Shown: positions 26,083-34,427, counted from the stretch's first letter. The stretch is DNA of 44,989 bases from Ignavibacteriota bacterium (GCA_003151825.1 PLYO01000043.1:1-44989), one strand, 5' to 3'. Numbers and translations: made by a program. The notes: generated from the letters alone by a model not told the origin.

Positions 26083-26640
26083 ATGATCCTCACCGACAAA
26101 CAAATCACGAACGCCATCGCCGATGGATGGATTGTCATCGAGCCATTTCGTTCCGAATGTTTGGGAACGAATAGCTACGATGTCCATCTCGGAAAAACGC
26201 TCGCGACGTATAAAGACGCGGTGCTCGATGCGCGCGAACACAATGAAATCGAATATTTTGAAATCCCTGACGAAGGAATTGTCCTGCTTCCTGAAAAGCT
26301 TTATCTCGGAGTGACGGAAGAATATACCGAAACGCACAAGCACGTCCCATTCTTAGAAGGAAAATCAAGCGTGGGAAGGCTCGGCATCGATATTCACGCG
26401 ACAGCCGGCAAGGGCGATGTCGGATTTTGCAATACGTGGACCCTCGAAATCTCCGTGCGGCAGCCCGTGCGGATTTATGCGGGAATGCCGATCGGCCAGC
26501 TTATTTATTTCGAGGCTTCCGGCGAACCATCCATCACGTATTCGAAAAAACCGGACGCGAAATACACCACCCGCTCCTCGCGCCCCATCGAGTCCATGAT
26601 GTTTAAGAATTGGGATGAAGTGAAGCAAAAGTGGAAGTAA
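26083..26640 (+). CDS. dcd: dCTP deaminase
   Basis: 185 residues. It converts dCTP to dUTP for dTTP synthesis. Diagnostic blocks: MILTDKQITNAIADGWIVIEP at the start, LGTNSYDVHLG, the active-site EGKSSVGRLGIDIHATAGKG from Glu92, and Glu122 in TLEIS, the catalytic Glu position, followed by YAGMPIGQLIYFE. It is slightly shorter than E. coli Dcd. ATG 26083. The stop lies 10 bases from the convergent membrane-protein gene; a short palindrome (GTAAAAA/TTTTTAC at 26637-26653) spans the junction. Confidence 0.94.
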   Translation: MILTDKQITNAIADGWIVIEPFRSECLGTNSYDVHLGKTLATYKDAVLDAREHNEIEYFEIPDEGIVLLPEKLYLGVTEEYTETHKHVPFLEGKSSVGRLGIDIHATAGKGDVGFCNTWTLEISVRQPVRIYAGMPIGQLIYFEASGEPSITYSKKPDAKYTTRSSRPIESMMFKNWDEVKQKWK

Positions 26641-26649
26641 AAATGGTTT

Positions 26650-26994
26650 TTACAGCAGGCCGCCGTGAAACTTCCCGAACGCGCGCGCAAGCATAACAGC
26701 CATCAGACCAAAGCCAAGCGCGAAGAGAAGCAAGTGCATCGTTCGCTTATGATCGAACATGCCCACACGACCGATGAGCAGATAGCCCACCAGCAAGTTC
26801 AGCATCCCCCAGAGCACGTTTACCGTTGACGACGACAAACCCTCGCCCATCGGCGTGGAAAACGGACTCTGAAACGGATTGCCCGAAATGCCATTGATAA
26901 AATGTGGAACGAAATTAGCGAGGAATGCACCGCCGAAAAAGTACGCAAGATAGTGATACCATTTCATTTTTGACCCTTGATCGAGATTACTCAT
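26650..26994 (-). CDS. Small conserved membrane protein of unknown function
   Basis: 114 residues from ATG 26992-26994; a longer frame running into the metK 3' end is rejected. Three hydrophobic segments are visible: KWYHYLAYFFGGAFLANFVPH, VNVLWGMLNLLVGYLLIG and MHLLLFALGFGLMAVML. The middle loop FQSPFSTPMGEGLSSSTVNVLWG resembles uncharacterised proteins I have seen in several phyla, but I know no assigned function. It lies 32 bases downstream of metK on the same strand and may be cotranscribed. Confidence 0.75.
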   Translation of the reverse strand: MSNLDQGSKMKWYHYLAYFFGGAFLANFVPHFINGISGNPFQSPFSTPMGEGLSSSTVNVLWGMLNLLVGYLLIGRVGMFDHKRTMHLLLFALGFGLMAVMLARAFGKFHGGLL

Positions 26995-27026
26995 GATGTG
27001 ATTCCTTTCGGCGTCTGAATTTTTCT

Positions 27027-28202
27027 TTACACCCCCACCGCCATCTTTCCATTCGATTTGTATGCAAGGGCGGTGGCTTTTTGGAAGGTCTCTACGAGAT
27101 CGAGTTTTTCCCACGAAAAACCTTCGCGGCCAAAGTGTCCGTAGGAGGCGGTTGCCAGATAAATGGGACGGCGAAGATCCAAGCGCGCGATAATTCCGCG
27201 CGGCGTGAGATCGACGGTTCGGCGAATGAGATCGGCAAGCTCGGAGTCCGGAAGTTTTCCTGTACCCTTCGTTTCGACATTGATCGAAACCGGCTCAGCA
27301 ATGCCGATAGCGTATGCAAGCTGCACGGTGCATTCGTTCGCAAGTCCGGCGGCGACGATATTCTTCGCAACATGGCGCGCCGCATACGCTGCGGAGCGGT
27401 CAACCTTCGATGGATCTTTGCCGGAAAACGCTCCGCCTCCGTGCGGCGCGCTTCCGCCGTAGGTGTCAACGATAATTTTGCGTCCGGTGAGCCCGGTATC
27501 GCCATGCGGTCCGCCGATTTCAAAGTTCCCAGTGGGATTGACGTGAATAATCATATCCTTATCGCGCATGGATGCGGGGATAATGTGATTGATGACATGC
27601 TCGATGACATCCGATTTGATCTGCGCTTGGGTCACGTTCGGATCGTGCTGCGTGGAGATAACGACCGTATGCACGCGGACGGGCGTGCGTCCTTCATATT
27701 CAATCGTAACCTGAGATTTAGCATCGGGACGGAGATAAGGCATAAGCTCCGGCTGATTCTTGCGCGTCCATGCAAGCGCCTGCACGAGGCGGTGCGCGAA
27801 GTGCAACGGGGCAGGCATATATTCCGGCGTTTCGTCGGTCGCATAGCCGAACATCATTCCCTGATCGCCCGCGCCGCCGGTATCGACGCCCATGGCAATA
27901 TCCGGAGATTGCGAATGAATCGCAGTCAGCACGCCGCAGCTTGCAAAATCGAAACGGTATTCGGCTTTCGTATAGCCGATTCTCTCGATGACTTCGCGCG
28001 CGATTTCCGATACATTGACATACGCTTTCGTCGTGACTTCGCCGCCAACGATGACGAGTCCGGTGGTAACGAATGTTTCGCAAGCCACGCGGGAATTTGG
28101 GTCCTGCGCAAGGAGCGCGTCGAGCACGGCGTCGGAAATTTGATCGGCAACTTTATCGGGATGACCCTCGGAAACGGATTCGGAAGTAAAAAGATATGAC
28201 AT
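27027..28202 (-). CDS. metK: S-adenosylmethionine synthetase
   Basis: 391 residues from ATG 28200-28202, giving the canonical N-terminus [20 protein letters not shown]; 36 extra upstream codons are rejected because they run into repeats. MetK makes AdoMet from methionine and ATP. Motifs: [16 protein letters not shown], the ATP-binding [12 protein letters not shown], and the phosphate loop [19 protein letters not shown]. Length matches the family. Confidence 0.97.
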   Translation of the reverse strand: MSYLFTSESVSEGHPDKVADQISDAVLDALLAQDPNSRVACETFVTTGLVIVGGEVTTKAYVNVSEIAREVIERIGYTKAEYRFDFASCGVLTAIHSQSPDIAMGVDTGGAGDQGMMFGYATDETPEYMPAPLHFAHRLVQALAWTRKNQPELMPYLRPDAKSQVTIEYEGRTPVRVHTVVISTQHDPNVTQAQIKSDVIEHVINHIIPASMRDKDMIIHVNPTGNFEIGGPHGDTGLTGRKIIVDTYGGSAPHGGGAFSGKDPSKVDRSAAYAARHVAKNIVAAGLANECTVQLAYAIGIAEPVSINVETKGTGKLPDSELADLIRRTVDLTPRGIIARLDLRRPIYLATASYGHFGREGFSWEKLDLVETFQKATALAYKSNGKMAVGV

Positions 28203-28241
28203 CAGGCAATTGGAAATATAAAAAATGAATAACTCTGTAAT

Positions 28242-28378
28242 CGTGACCTTCAGGTCACGGCTCGGAGCGAATAAATGCACAACCGAAAAGATCGAACCTC
28301 GGTTCGACAAATGTAGCCGTGACCTTCAGGTCACGGTCGCGGAGCGCACACACACCGTGACCTGAAGGTCACGGCTAC
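28242..28378. repeat. Cluster of CCGTGACCTTCAGGTCACGG palindromes
   Basis: Three copies of an 18-20 bp palindrome: 28242-28259, 28317-28336 and 28355-28374. Copies two and three extend to a 24-bp perfect inverted pair (28313-28336 and 28355-28378). A different palindrome, TCGAACC/GGTTCGA, lies between at 28292-28307. The cluster fills the gap between the arylsulfotransferase-like gene and metK, both leftward, and could form large hairpins in the transcript. Confidence 0.85.
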
Positions 28379-28388
28379 GGTTCGCTTT

Positions 28389-30194
28389 TTAATGCAGGAT
28401 GAAAACCGGGCGCATCATTTCGCCTTCGCTCGAGTGAAGGAGACAGAAATACGCTCCGGCAGAGAGCGAGCTGGCCGTAAGAGAAAAATGCTGGACATCC
28501 GGCGAGATCGTCCCGCTAAAAATTTGCTGGACGACCCTCCCGGCGGCATCGTAGAGCGCAATCGAAGCCGAGGCAGGACTTGCCGCGCCTGCGCTGATAT
28601 TGCAACCATTTGCGTTGTCCACGACAGACAGGGAGAGACCGGCCTGCGCTGGCGCAATTGCGGAGACCGCAGCTGGCGCGGCATAAGGGTATTTGAGCGC
28701 GCGATAGGAAGTTGTCGCAGGCAAAACCATTTCATACACGACGGTCCCGTTCGAATCTACTTCCGTTGCGGAGACTGTTAGTTCCGATCCCCAACCGATA
28801 AACGTGTTTCCATTATCCAACCGCTCCGCGTCTCCTTCGACATAGGAAAACGCTGCCGGGCTATGCCGGAATTGCCATTTGAGCGTTGCCGTCATGGTGG
28901 TGGTATCGAGATCATATTCGACCGCCCGGCTCTCGAGAACCGGATGAGTAACGCCATTATCGAACAGCAGCATGTCTCCATTTTTCAACCATCGGGCAAA
29001 ATGCTGACAGCTGATCCCAAGCGTATCGTCAACGAGCGTGAACTGATTGTGATTGCCGCCGAAGCGCCAGATAATATCGCCGGTCTTGCCATCGATCTTC
29101 GTGATTTCGGACAATTCCCGGTTCGATAAAAGATAATTACCATCGGAGTCGATATCGATCGAATTGGCATGCTCGAAGTCGATAATGACTCGCAGAAAGT
29201 CCTCCGGCAAGACATCATCCAGAATATTATAGTAGTCTATTCCACGCCACTCGAACGTGAGGTTGCCGCCCGCATCGAACGTTTGGATCACGCCGCCTTG
29301 AATGATAGCACTGTCGTCGCCTCCATACTTCGTCATGTTGGCTGTGGTGAAAGATTCCCCAAGAATCGTGTATCCGCCATCGTTTTTTACGATAAGCTCA
29401 TGGCCGTCGGGCGTAACCCCATTGATGCATCCGAAGGATTGGAAGGCGTTGCCAAGAGAATCGATAGCATAGAACAAAGCGGTGTCGTGGGAAGGAGCAA
29501 AATAGGTCATTTCGCCATTCGGTTGACGAATGAAGTCCATCGCATTGACCGACAAAGAGAACAAAGTGTTCGAGTTCTCGTCAGAGATAATCAGACCCAT
29601 TGGCGGCGCGGGACCGGGAATGATCGAGAGAAAAATAGTACCTGGCGTTGGATTGTTATCGACCGTTGTGGTTCCAACTACATCGAGCGGGCGCATTCCT
29701 TTCGAAGCGTTCCCGAGCGTGTTTCGCGCGGGCGCCTCGTCATCGTGCATGGAAAATGGAGTGGATGTGGGCAGAGCAATCGAACGAGCGAGTGTAGTGA
29801 AAGTGAAATCGCAGGATATTGGATTTCCGTCAGCGCAACTTGTATGGAGGCTAACCGAAACGCTTTCGCCAAGCTGGAATGGCAATGTTGGAGTGAAAAT
29901 CGCCGTCGAGCGGTTGTCCGAAAGCGTGATGGCTCCTGCATGGACGCCGGAAATGGAACCCGATACCATCCAGCACTCGACCGAATTAGCTGAAGCATCG
30001 AAGGGCGTGACCGCCGTTATGCCAATGTTCGTGACACACGGAACCTCATGAGCGCCGGAAGCCGGATAATGGCGCAAAATACCGGATGCGGGCCGCTCGC
30101 CTGTGGATGACCGGCCATCCATAGGAGCTATAAGGAGTTCGGTCGTTACTGACGAGAGTAGAAGAAGAGAGTAAACCAGTCTGAGTAAGATCAT
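28389..30194 (-). CDS. Secreted arylsulfotransferase-like (ASST family) protein with T9SS sorting domain, copy 1
   Basis: 601 residues. Signal peptide, then an Ig-like (Big_5 type) domain at roughly residues 36-135 (GAHEVPCVTNIGITAVTPFD... AGAITLS). The ASST propeller follows: HELIVKNDGGYTILG, DFEHANSIDIDSDGNYLLSN with His342, TGDIIWRFGG, SCQHFARWLKNGDMLLFDNG and ERLDNGNTFIGWGS. Family members transfer sulfate between phenols through a His intermediate; conservation of histidines suggests a possible enzyme, but the substrate is unknown. The end (ASIALYDAAGRVVQQIFSG... AGAYFCLLHSS) is a T9SS sorting domain. It is a close tandem paralogue of the gene at 30355-32289, which has a longer linker. 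Confidence 0.85.
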   Translation of the reverse strand: MILLRLVYSLLLLSSVTTELLIAPMDGRSSTGERPASGILRHYPASGAHEVPCVTNIGITAVTPFDASANSVECWMVSGSISGVHAGAITLSDNRSTAIFTPTLPFQLGESVSVSLHTSCADGNPISCDFTFTTLARSIALPTSTPFSMHDDEAPARNTLGNASKGMRPLDVVGTTTVDNNPTPGTIFLSIIPGPAPPMGLIISDENSNTLFSLSVNAMDFIRQPNGEMTYFAPSHDTALFYAIDSLGNAFQSFGCINGVTPDGHELIVKNDGGYTILGESFTTANMTKYGGDDSAIIQGGVIQTFDAGGNLTFEWRGIDYYNILDDVLPEDFLRVIIDFEHANSIDIDSDGNYLLSNRELSEITKIDGKTGDIIWRFGGNHNQFTLVDDTLGISCQHFARWLKNGDMLLFDNGVTHPVLESRAVEYDLDTTTMTATLKWQFRHSPAAFSYVEGDAERLDNGNTFIGWGSELTVSATEVDSNGTVVYEMVLPATTSYRALKYPYAAPAAVSAIAPAQAGLSLSVVDNANGCNISAGAASPASASIALYDAAGRVVQQIFSGTISPDVQHFSLTASSLSAGAYFCLLHSSEGEMMRPVFILH

Positions 30195-30231
30195 CGCTAA
30201 ACAAAGGAGTTAAGAACGTCTCGTTTAGCGA
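30194..30231 (-). promoter_or_regulatory. Leader hairpin ending on the start codon of ASST copy 1
   Basis: Inverted repeat of nine perfect pairs: TCGCTAAAC (30194-30202) and GTTTAGCGA (30223-30231). On the mRNA the 3' arm ends at the A of the AUG. A related leader precedes copy 2, with one compensatory change. Confidence 0.6.
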
Positions 30232-30354
30232 AGACAAAGGAGTCTAAAGGTTCAACCCCGGATTACTCCATTCATAACAGGGAGAATAGGTTTTTTGAAA
30301 TTTACATATCGAAAACACGATGAATTGGGCATTCTTCCAATAACAACTCACCGG

Positions 30355-32289
30355 TTAGTGGATAATGAAAACCGGGCGCATCATTTCGCCTTCGCTCGAG
30401 TGAAGAAGGCAGAAATATGCTCCATCAGCAAGCGAACTGGCCGTAAGAGAGAAATGCTGGACATCCTGCGAAATATTCCCATCGAAGATGTTCTGAACAA
30501 CTCTGCCGGTTTCATCGCAGAGTGTGATCGAAGCGATGGCCGGTTGAGCCGAACTGATGCTGACCTCGTAACCTCCAACTCCCTGTGCAACAGAAAACGA
30601 AAGCCCGGATGACGGTGCGGGGGCCGAAGCCACGCTGGCAGCAGCAGGGTAAGGGTATTTGAGCGCGCGATAAGAACTCGTCGCAGGCAAATCCATCTCA
30701 TACACGACGGTCCCGTTCGAATCGACCTCCGTTGCAGAGACGGAAATCTCCGAACCCCAGCCGATAAACGTATTGCCATTATCGAGCCTTTCCGCGTTTC
30801 CTTCGACATAGGAAAACGCTGCCGGGCTATGCCGGAATTGCCATTTCAGCGTTGCCGTCATGGTGTTGGTATCGAGATAGAATTCTACTGCCCGGCTCTC
30901 CTGCACCGGATGATAGACTCCATTATCGAACAGCAAAATATCTCCATTCTTCAGCCAGCGTGCATAATGCTGGCAGCTAATTCCCAGCGTATCGCCAATG
31001 AGCGTGAACTGATTGTGATTGCCGCCGAAGCGCCAGATAATATCGCCCGTCTTGCCATCGATCTTGGTTATTTCGGACAAGTTTCGATTGGACAAAAGAT
31101 AATTTCCGTCGGAATCAATATCGATCGAATTGGCATGCTCGAAGTCGATAATGGGTAGTGCGCGAGAAGTAATATCCCCCGGCTGGATGTCGTCTTGCAC
31201 GTTGTAGTGGTCAATTCCCCGCCATTCGAAAACCAGGTTCCCGGTCGAGTCGAAGGTTTGAATAACGCCGCCTTGAATGACAGCGCTGTCCAGCCCGCCA
31301 ACATTAGACAAGTTCTGCGAAGTCTTGGAGGTTCCAAGCAGCGTGTAGCTGCCATCGTTTTTTACGATAAGTTCATGGCCGTCCGTGATGACTCCATTTG
31401 TGGTTCCGTATGTATGGAGAGTATTTCCAAGAGAATCTATCCCATAATAAAGGTTATCAATCCCGAAATACGTCATTTCGCCATTAGGCTGAAGGACGAA
31501 GTCCGTAGCTACCTGCGTTGCCAAGTAGAGCGAGGGATTCGAATTTTCATCCGTGGTCATCAGGCCCGCGAGTGGCGCAGGCCCGGGAATGATCGAGAGG
31601 AAAATGCGGCCTGCCGTCGGGGTGTTATCGACAATCGTTGTTAATCCCGATGGGTTTGGTGGGGGTTGGAGCGAAAGCGAATCGAATGGATTATGCGGCG
31701 GCGGGGGTGGCAGCGAATCTGGTGGTGGTGGAAGCGAATCTGGCGGCGGCGGTGGGGGTGGTGGAAGCGAGTCTGGCGGCGGCGGTGGGGGTGGTGGAAG
31801 CGAGTCTGGCGGAGGCGCCAAGTATAGATGGTTCAAATTCTGACCGGCAACAGCAGAGAATTGTGCCGAAGTAGATGAATTCAGTGCGCGAATGCATGTG
31901 ATAAAGTTGAATGAGCATTCCAATGGAGTGCCATCCTCGCTCATGGAACTGAGCATGACAGAGATCGTGTCGGCAATGTCGAATGGTACAAATGGCTGGA
32001 ATATTGCTGTGCGTCCATCGTTGGAAAGCACAATGGTGCCGGTATGAATGCCGGAGCGGGAGCCGGTTACCGTCCAATATCTGCTCGAAGCAACCGACGG
32101 ATCGAACGGTTTAGCAGCGGTAATGCCGATTTTAGTGGTGCTGGGTACCTCCAGTGCCCCTGGCGACGGATAATGGCGTAAAATGCCGGATTCTGGCACA
32201 CTCAAGCCGCTGGACTTGCCGGCTGCTTTAAGGTCGGATGTTATCGAAAGAGATAGAAGAAACGCGAGAACGAAATATTGACGAACCAT
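30355..32289 (-). CDS. Secreted arylsulfotransferase-like protein with proline-rich linker and T9SS sorting domain, copy 2
   Basis: 644 residues. Same order as copy 1: signal peptide, Big_5-type Ig domain (GALEVPSTTKIGITAAKPFD), ASST propeller with His385 in DFEHANSIDIDSDGNYLLSN, SCQHYARWLKNGDILLFDNG, and sorting domain. The major difference is a ~60-residue low-complexity linker of (P)n-DSL units at about residues 160-215, between the Ig domain and the propeller; it is encoded by GC-rich tandem repeats at 31655-31804. The central propeller and C-terminus are near-identical to copy 1 in many stretches, so the two are recent duplicates. Function as for copy 1. Confidence 0.85.
   Translation of the reverse strand: MVRQYFVLAFLLSLSITSDLKAAGKSSGLSVPESGILRHYPSPGALEVPSTTKIGITAAKPFDPSVASSRYWTVTGSRSGIHTGTIVLSNDGRTAIFQPFVPFDIADTISVMLSSMSEDGTPLECSFNFITCIRALNSSTSAQFSAVAGQNLNHLYLAPPPDSLPPPPPPPPDSLPPPPPPPPDSLPPPPDSLPPPPPHNPFDSLSLQPPPNPSGLTTIVDNTPTAGRIFLSIIPGPAPLAGLMTTDENSNPSLYLATQVATDFVLQPNGEMTYFGIDNLYYGIDSLGNTLHTYGTTNGVITDGHELIVKNDGSYTLLGTSKTSQNLSNVGGLDSAVIQGGVIQTFDSTGNLVFEWRGIDHYNVQDDIQPGDITSRALPIIDFEHANSIDIDSDGNYLLSNRNLSEITKIDGKTGDIIWRFGGNHNQFTLIGDTLGISCQHYARWLKNGDILLFDNGVYHPVQESRAVEFYLDTNTMTATLKWQFRHSPAAFSYVEGNAERLDNGNTFIGWGSEISVSATEVDSNGTVVYEMDLPATSSYRALKYPYPAAASVASAPAPSSGLSFSVAQGVGGYEVSISSAQPAIASITLCDETGRVVQNIFDGNISQDVQHFSLTASSLADGAYFCLLHSSEGEMMRPVFIIH
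31739..31804 (-). repeat. 33-bp tandem repeat encoding PPPPPPPDSL-type units
   Basis: Two perfect 33-bp units (31739-31771, 31772-31804), flanked by shorter degenerate copies from about 31655. Each unit encodes a run of prolines ending in Asp-Ser-Leu. The repeat is in frame, so copy-number change would alter linker length rather than frame. Confidence 0.85.
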
Positions 32290-32326
32290 CGCTGAACAAA
32301 ATATTTAAGCACGTTTGTCTCAGCGA
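32289..32326 (-). promoter_or_regulatory. Leader hairpin ending on the start codon of ASST copy 2
   Basis: TCGCTGA (32289-32295) pairs with TCAGCGA (32320-32326). Compared with copy 1, the A-T pair at the sixth position is G-C here, so pairing is kept. A 18-bp block just upstream (GAAGACAAAGGAGTCTAA on the plus strand) is identical in both leaders (30230-30247 and 32325-32342). Confidence 0.6.
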
Positions 32327-32471
32327 AGACAAAGGAGTCTAATATTTCAACACCGGGCTACTCCTTTCATAACAGGAAAAGTAGGACTTTTTGAATTTTG
32401 TGTGAGATTTTTTGGAAGTTCCTATCGAATTTTCCGAATTTTCCTCAAAAACAAATCAATCGAGCGTTCTT

Positions 32472-33584
32472 TCAGTGGTAACTCACCGAAATTTTCCCCA
32501 CGCCGCTCGAAAGATGGAGCGTGAGTACCGGGCTGGTCGAGCGGTCGAATCCTACGCTGGTGTAATATCCCTCCCGCCGTTCGGTCAGGCCGGAAAACGA
32601 AAACGAACTCAGAAGCCCATCGTCATAAAATACTTGTACGCGGCCCGCAGTGGCGGGAATCGAGAGTGTGCAGGTGCCCATGCCAAGCTCGACATTCCCA
32701 TCGAGATTATGGACGAGCGTCCCCTCGAAACCTAAGTGATAACTGCCGACCGCGCCATGAAAGGTAAAACGATCCGCATTGAGATTGGAAATACCGTTAA
32801 AGGTACACTCGCCAATGCCTGCGCGGATCGAGCAATTATGCAACCGAACGGGATTCATTGTGCCGCTATAAATATGAGCTCTCGATGCGCCGGTCTCGAT
32901 CGAGGCATCCGTAATCGAAAGTCCGCTCAAATCGAGCGAGGACTCGCCGAAGCCCAAATTGGCGACAAAGTCCATCGGGAGGTCTTTAGCAAGCGAGATT
33001 CTCGTTCCGGCGCGGCTTTCGCGGGTTACAATCGTTCCGGCATCCGTTGAAACAATGCGGACGGAAGAGCGCCATCCATATCCAAAGGGAATCGAAGGCA
33101 AAGCAAACGAAAAGAGTGATGGAGGACAGGCCGCTCCCCAATCGGGTTCGGGCGCGGTTGCAGCGGCGGTTGAAAAACCAGAATTTGCGTTCCACATCGC
33201 AAGTGGCGGCTGCTCCCTCATGCCTTCGTCCGTTCCAATGCCGATACGCAGCATTCCCACGGACGCATTGCTTACGCCATAGGACCATTGAAAATTGTGG
33301 GCGTCGGCATCTTCGTTCAATAGCTCGACTATAGCCACATCGTTGGGGCCCGCGCCGGAGCGGAGATCGACCGAACCATATGGCGCATCGAGATGAAACA
33401 CAAGCCGCTTTTCATTGCCGGTGCGGGGGATGTGATTTAGGACGTAATGATCCAACGCTACAGCAATACCGCCAATGGCAAAAATTGCTCCGATACTAAG
33501 CATCGCTATTCGCGTAACAGGACGCCGGGCGCGGGGGCGCGGATCCAATTCGGTATTAGCTGGCGTAGGCGCCGGTACGGTCAC
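32472..33584 (-). CDS. Membrane-anchored protein with toast-rack/LiaF-like beta domain
   Basis: 370 residues. A Pro/Arg-rich cytoplasmic N-terminus is followed by one transmembrane helix (about residues 24-46, VTRIAMLSIGAIFAIGGIAV), so the rest faces the periplasm. The distal part consists of repeating short strands (LGFGESSLDLSGLS, IETGASRAHIYSGTMN, IRAGIGECTFNGISN, VELGMGTCTLSIP), the pattern seen in DUF2154/LiaF-like 'toast-rack' and DUF4097-type adhesin-like folds. LiaF relatives sense cell-envelope stress, but this assignment is by pattern only. No enzyme motif is seen. GTG/ATG choice is not an issue: the frame begins at 33582-33584. Confidence 0.6.
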   Translation of the reverse strand: MTVPAPTPANTELDPRPRARRPVTRIAMLSIGAIFAIGGIAVALDHYVLNHIPRTGNEKRLVFHLDAPYGSVDLRSGAGPNDVAIVELLNEDADAHNFQWSYGVSNASVGMLRIGIGTDEGMREQPPLAMWNANSGFSTAAATAPEPDWGAACPPSLFSFALPSIPFGYGWRSSVRIVSTDAGTIVTRESRAGTRISLAKDLPMDFVANLGFGESSLDLSGLSITDASIETGASRAHIYSGTMNPVRLHNCSIRAGIGECTFNGISNLNADRFTFHGAVGSYHLGFEGTLVHNLDGNVELGMGTCTLSIPATAGRVQVFYDDGLLSSFSFSGLTERREGYYTSVGFDRSTSPVLTLHLSSGVGKISVSYH

Positions 33585-33709
33585 GAGAGTGTTAAAAAAT
33601 CAGGTAAATCTTAGCATTTAGGGCTACGATTCGGGGTGGGTGAAGTTTCAGAAAATGGCCCGCAATCAGCGCGAACGGAAGGAGTATTATGTAGTGTTCA
33701 ATTAGTACT

Positions 33710-34066
33710 GTGAAGCATTCAAAGCTACTTTCGGGATTACTTAGCGTGTGCCTTGCCATCGCGTCGATCGGCGTGGTCACGACCGAGTGCCGTTGCAACG
33801 CGAAAAATTCGTGCGCGCGCGAAAATAGCTGCTGCGGCACGAAATGCGAATGCTGTTGCAAAGCGAGTGCAAATTACTCGAATGTCCCGGCGGTGGGCAG
33901 CATCGTTGCAAGCCACAAGGGGATATTGCCCGTTTATTTTCATTCGCCCGTCGAATCAGGACAAGAATTTTTATCGAAGACGATCGGGCTTCGTTCTTCC
34001 AACCTTCCTTTAGACTTCCGACCCCCAGCCTCGGAATCATTGCGATGGATCGTGCTTCGGATTTAA
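33710..34066 (+). CDS. Exported cysteine-rich small protein
   Basis: 118 residues from GTG 33710. A signal peptide (KHSKLLSGLLSVCLAIASIG) precedes a cluster of nine Cys within about 26 residues (ECRCNAKNSCARENSCC then GTKCECCCK), followed by a Cys-free tail of ~65 residues ending in a WIVLRI strand. The Cx2-3C spacing and CCC triplet resemble metallothionein-like metal ligands, but no named family is recognised. A second exported Cys-rich gene begins 76 bases downstream on the same strand. Role in metal binding is an inference. Confidence 0.65.
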   Translation: MKHSKLLSGLLSVCLAIASIGVVTTECRCNAKNSCARENSCCGTKCECCCKASANYSNVPAVGSIVASHKGILPVYFHSPVESGQEFLSKTIGLRSSNLPLDFRPPASESLRWIVLRI

Positions 34067-34142
34067 GGTGACTTGGGGGACAACCAACTTCCATTTCCTT
34101 TACCAAGTCATTTTTTAATCAACAATTTTTCAAAATCAAAAC

Positions 34143-34328
34143 ATGAAGAAGCTTTTAGTTCTCATTTCAGGACTTCTATTTACGCTGACAGCAACAAGCT
34201 TTGCGGGTAACACGCCCGCTTCGCCGGAACCGGTGAAAGCTAAAACCGCCTGCTGCAATTGCGAATGCGGCGATAAGTGCGCCCCGGGCGCATGCCCCGC
34301 AAATTGCGGCTGCTGCTGCGATAAATAA
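34143..34328 (+). CDS. Exported metallothionein-like mini-protein
   Basis: 61 residues from ATG 34143. Signal peptide (MKKLLVLISGLLFTLTATSFAG) and then about 40 residues, with ten Cys in the last 26: ACCNCECGDKCAPGACPAN then CGCCCDK. Density and Cys-x-Cys/Cys-Cys-Cys pattern are like metallothioneins, which are normally cytosolic; an exported one would act in the periplasm or outside the cell. A strong terminator follows at 34381. Together with the upstream gene it forms a small two-gene unit on the plus strand among leftward genes. Confidence 0.72.
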   Translation: MKKLLVLISGLLFTLTATSFAGNTPASPEPVKAKTACCNCECGDKCAPGACPANCGCCCDK

Positions 34329-34333
34329 AAATC

Positions 34334-34350
34334 CAGAACCTGGATTACGC
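34334..34350 (+). repeat. Dispersed CAGAACCTGGATTACGC repeat
   Basis: Exact 17-bp match, inverted, to 6376-6392 next to tRNA-Ser. The local ATCCAG/CTGGAT arms (34331-34345) form a small hairpin, and related GCGGATT phrases follow. Confidence 0.6.
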
Positions 34351-34380
34351 AAATGATGCGGATTTCCAGGATAAATTGAA

Positions 34381-34410
34381 ACGGGCTTGGTTTTCCAAGC
34401 CCGTTTTTAT
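34381..34410. terminator. Bidirectional Rho-independent terminator
   Basis: Perfect 10-bp stem ACGGGCTTGG/CCAAGCCCGT around TTTT (34381-34404) with five T after it on the plus strand and TTTCAATTT on the minus strand. It closes the Cys-rich gene unit and the convergent lipoprotein gene at 34428. Confidence 0.85.
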
Positions 34411-34427
34411 TTTACGGAACAGAAATT

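Noticed and set aside
26637-26653. GTAAAAA/TTTTTAC palindrome between dcd and the membrane protein gene as a terminator
   Set aside because: Stem is only seven mainly A-T pairs with no GC core, too weak to call.
31655-31804. Regular repeat array resembling a CRISPR
   Set aside because: Units are contiguous without unique spacers, and they encode an in-frame proline-rich linker; no cas genes are present.
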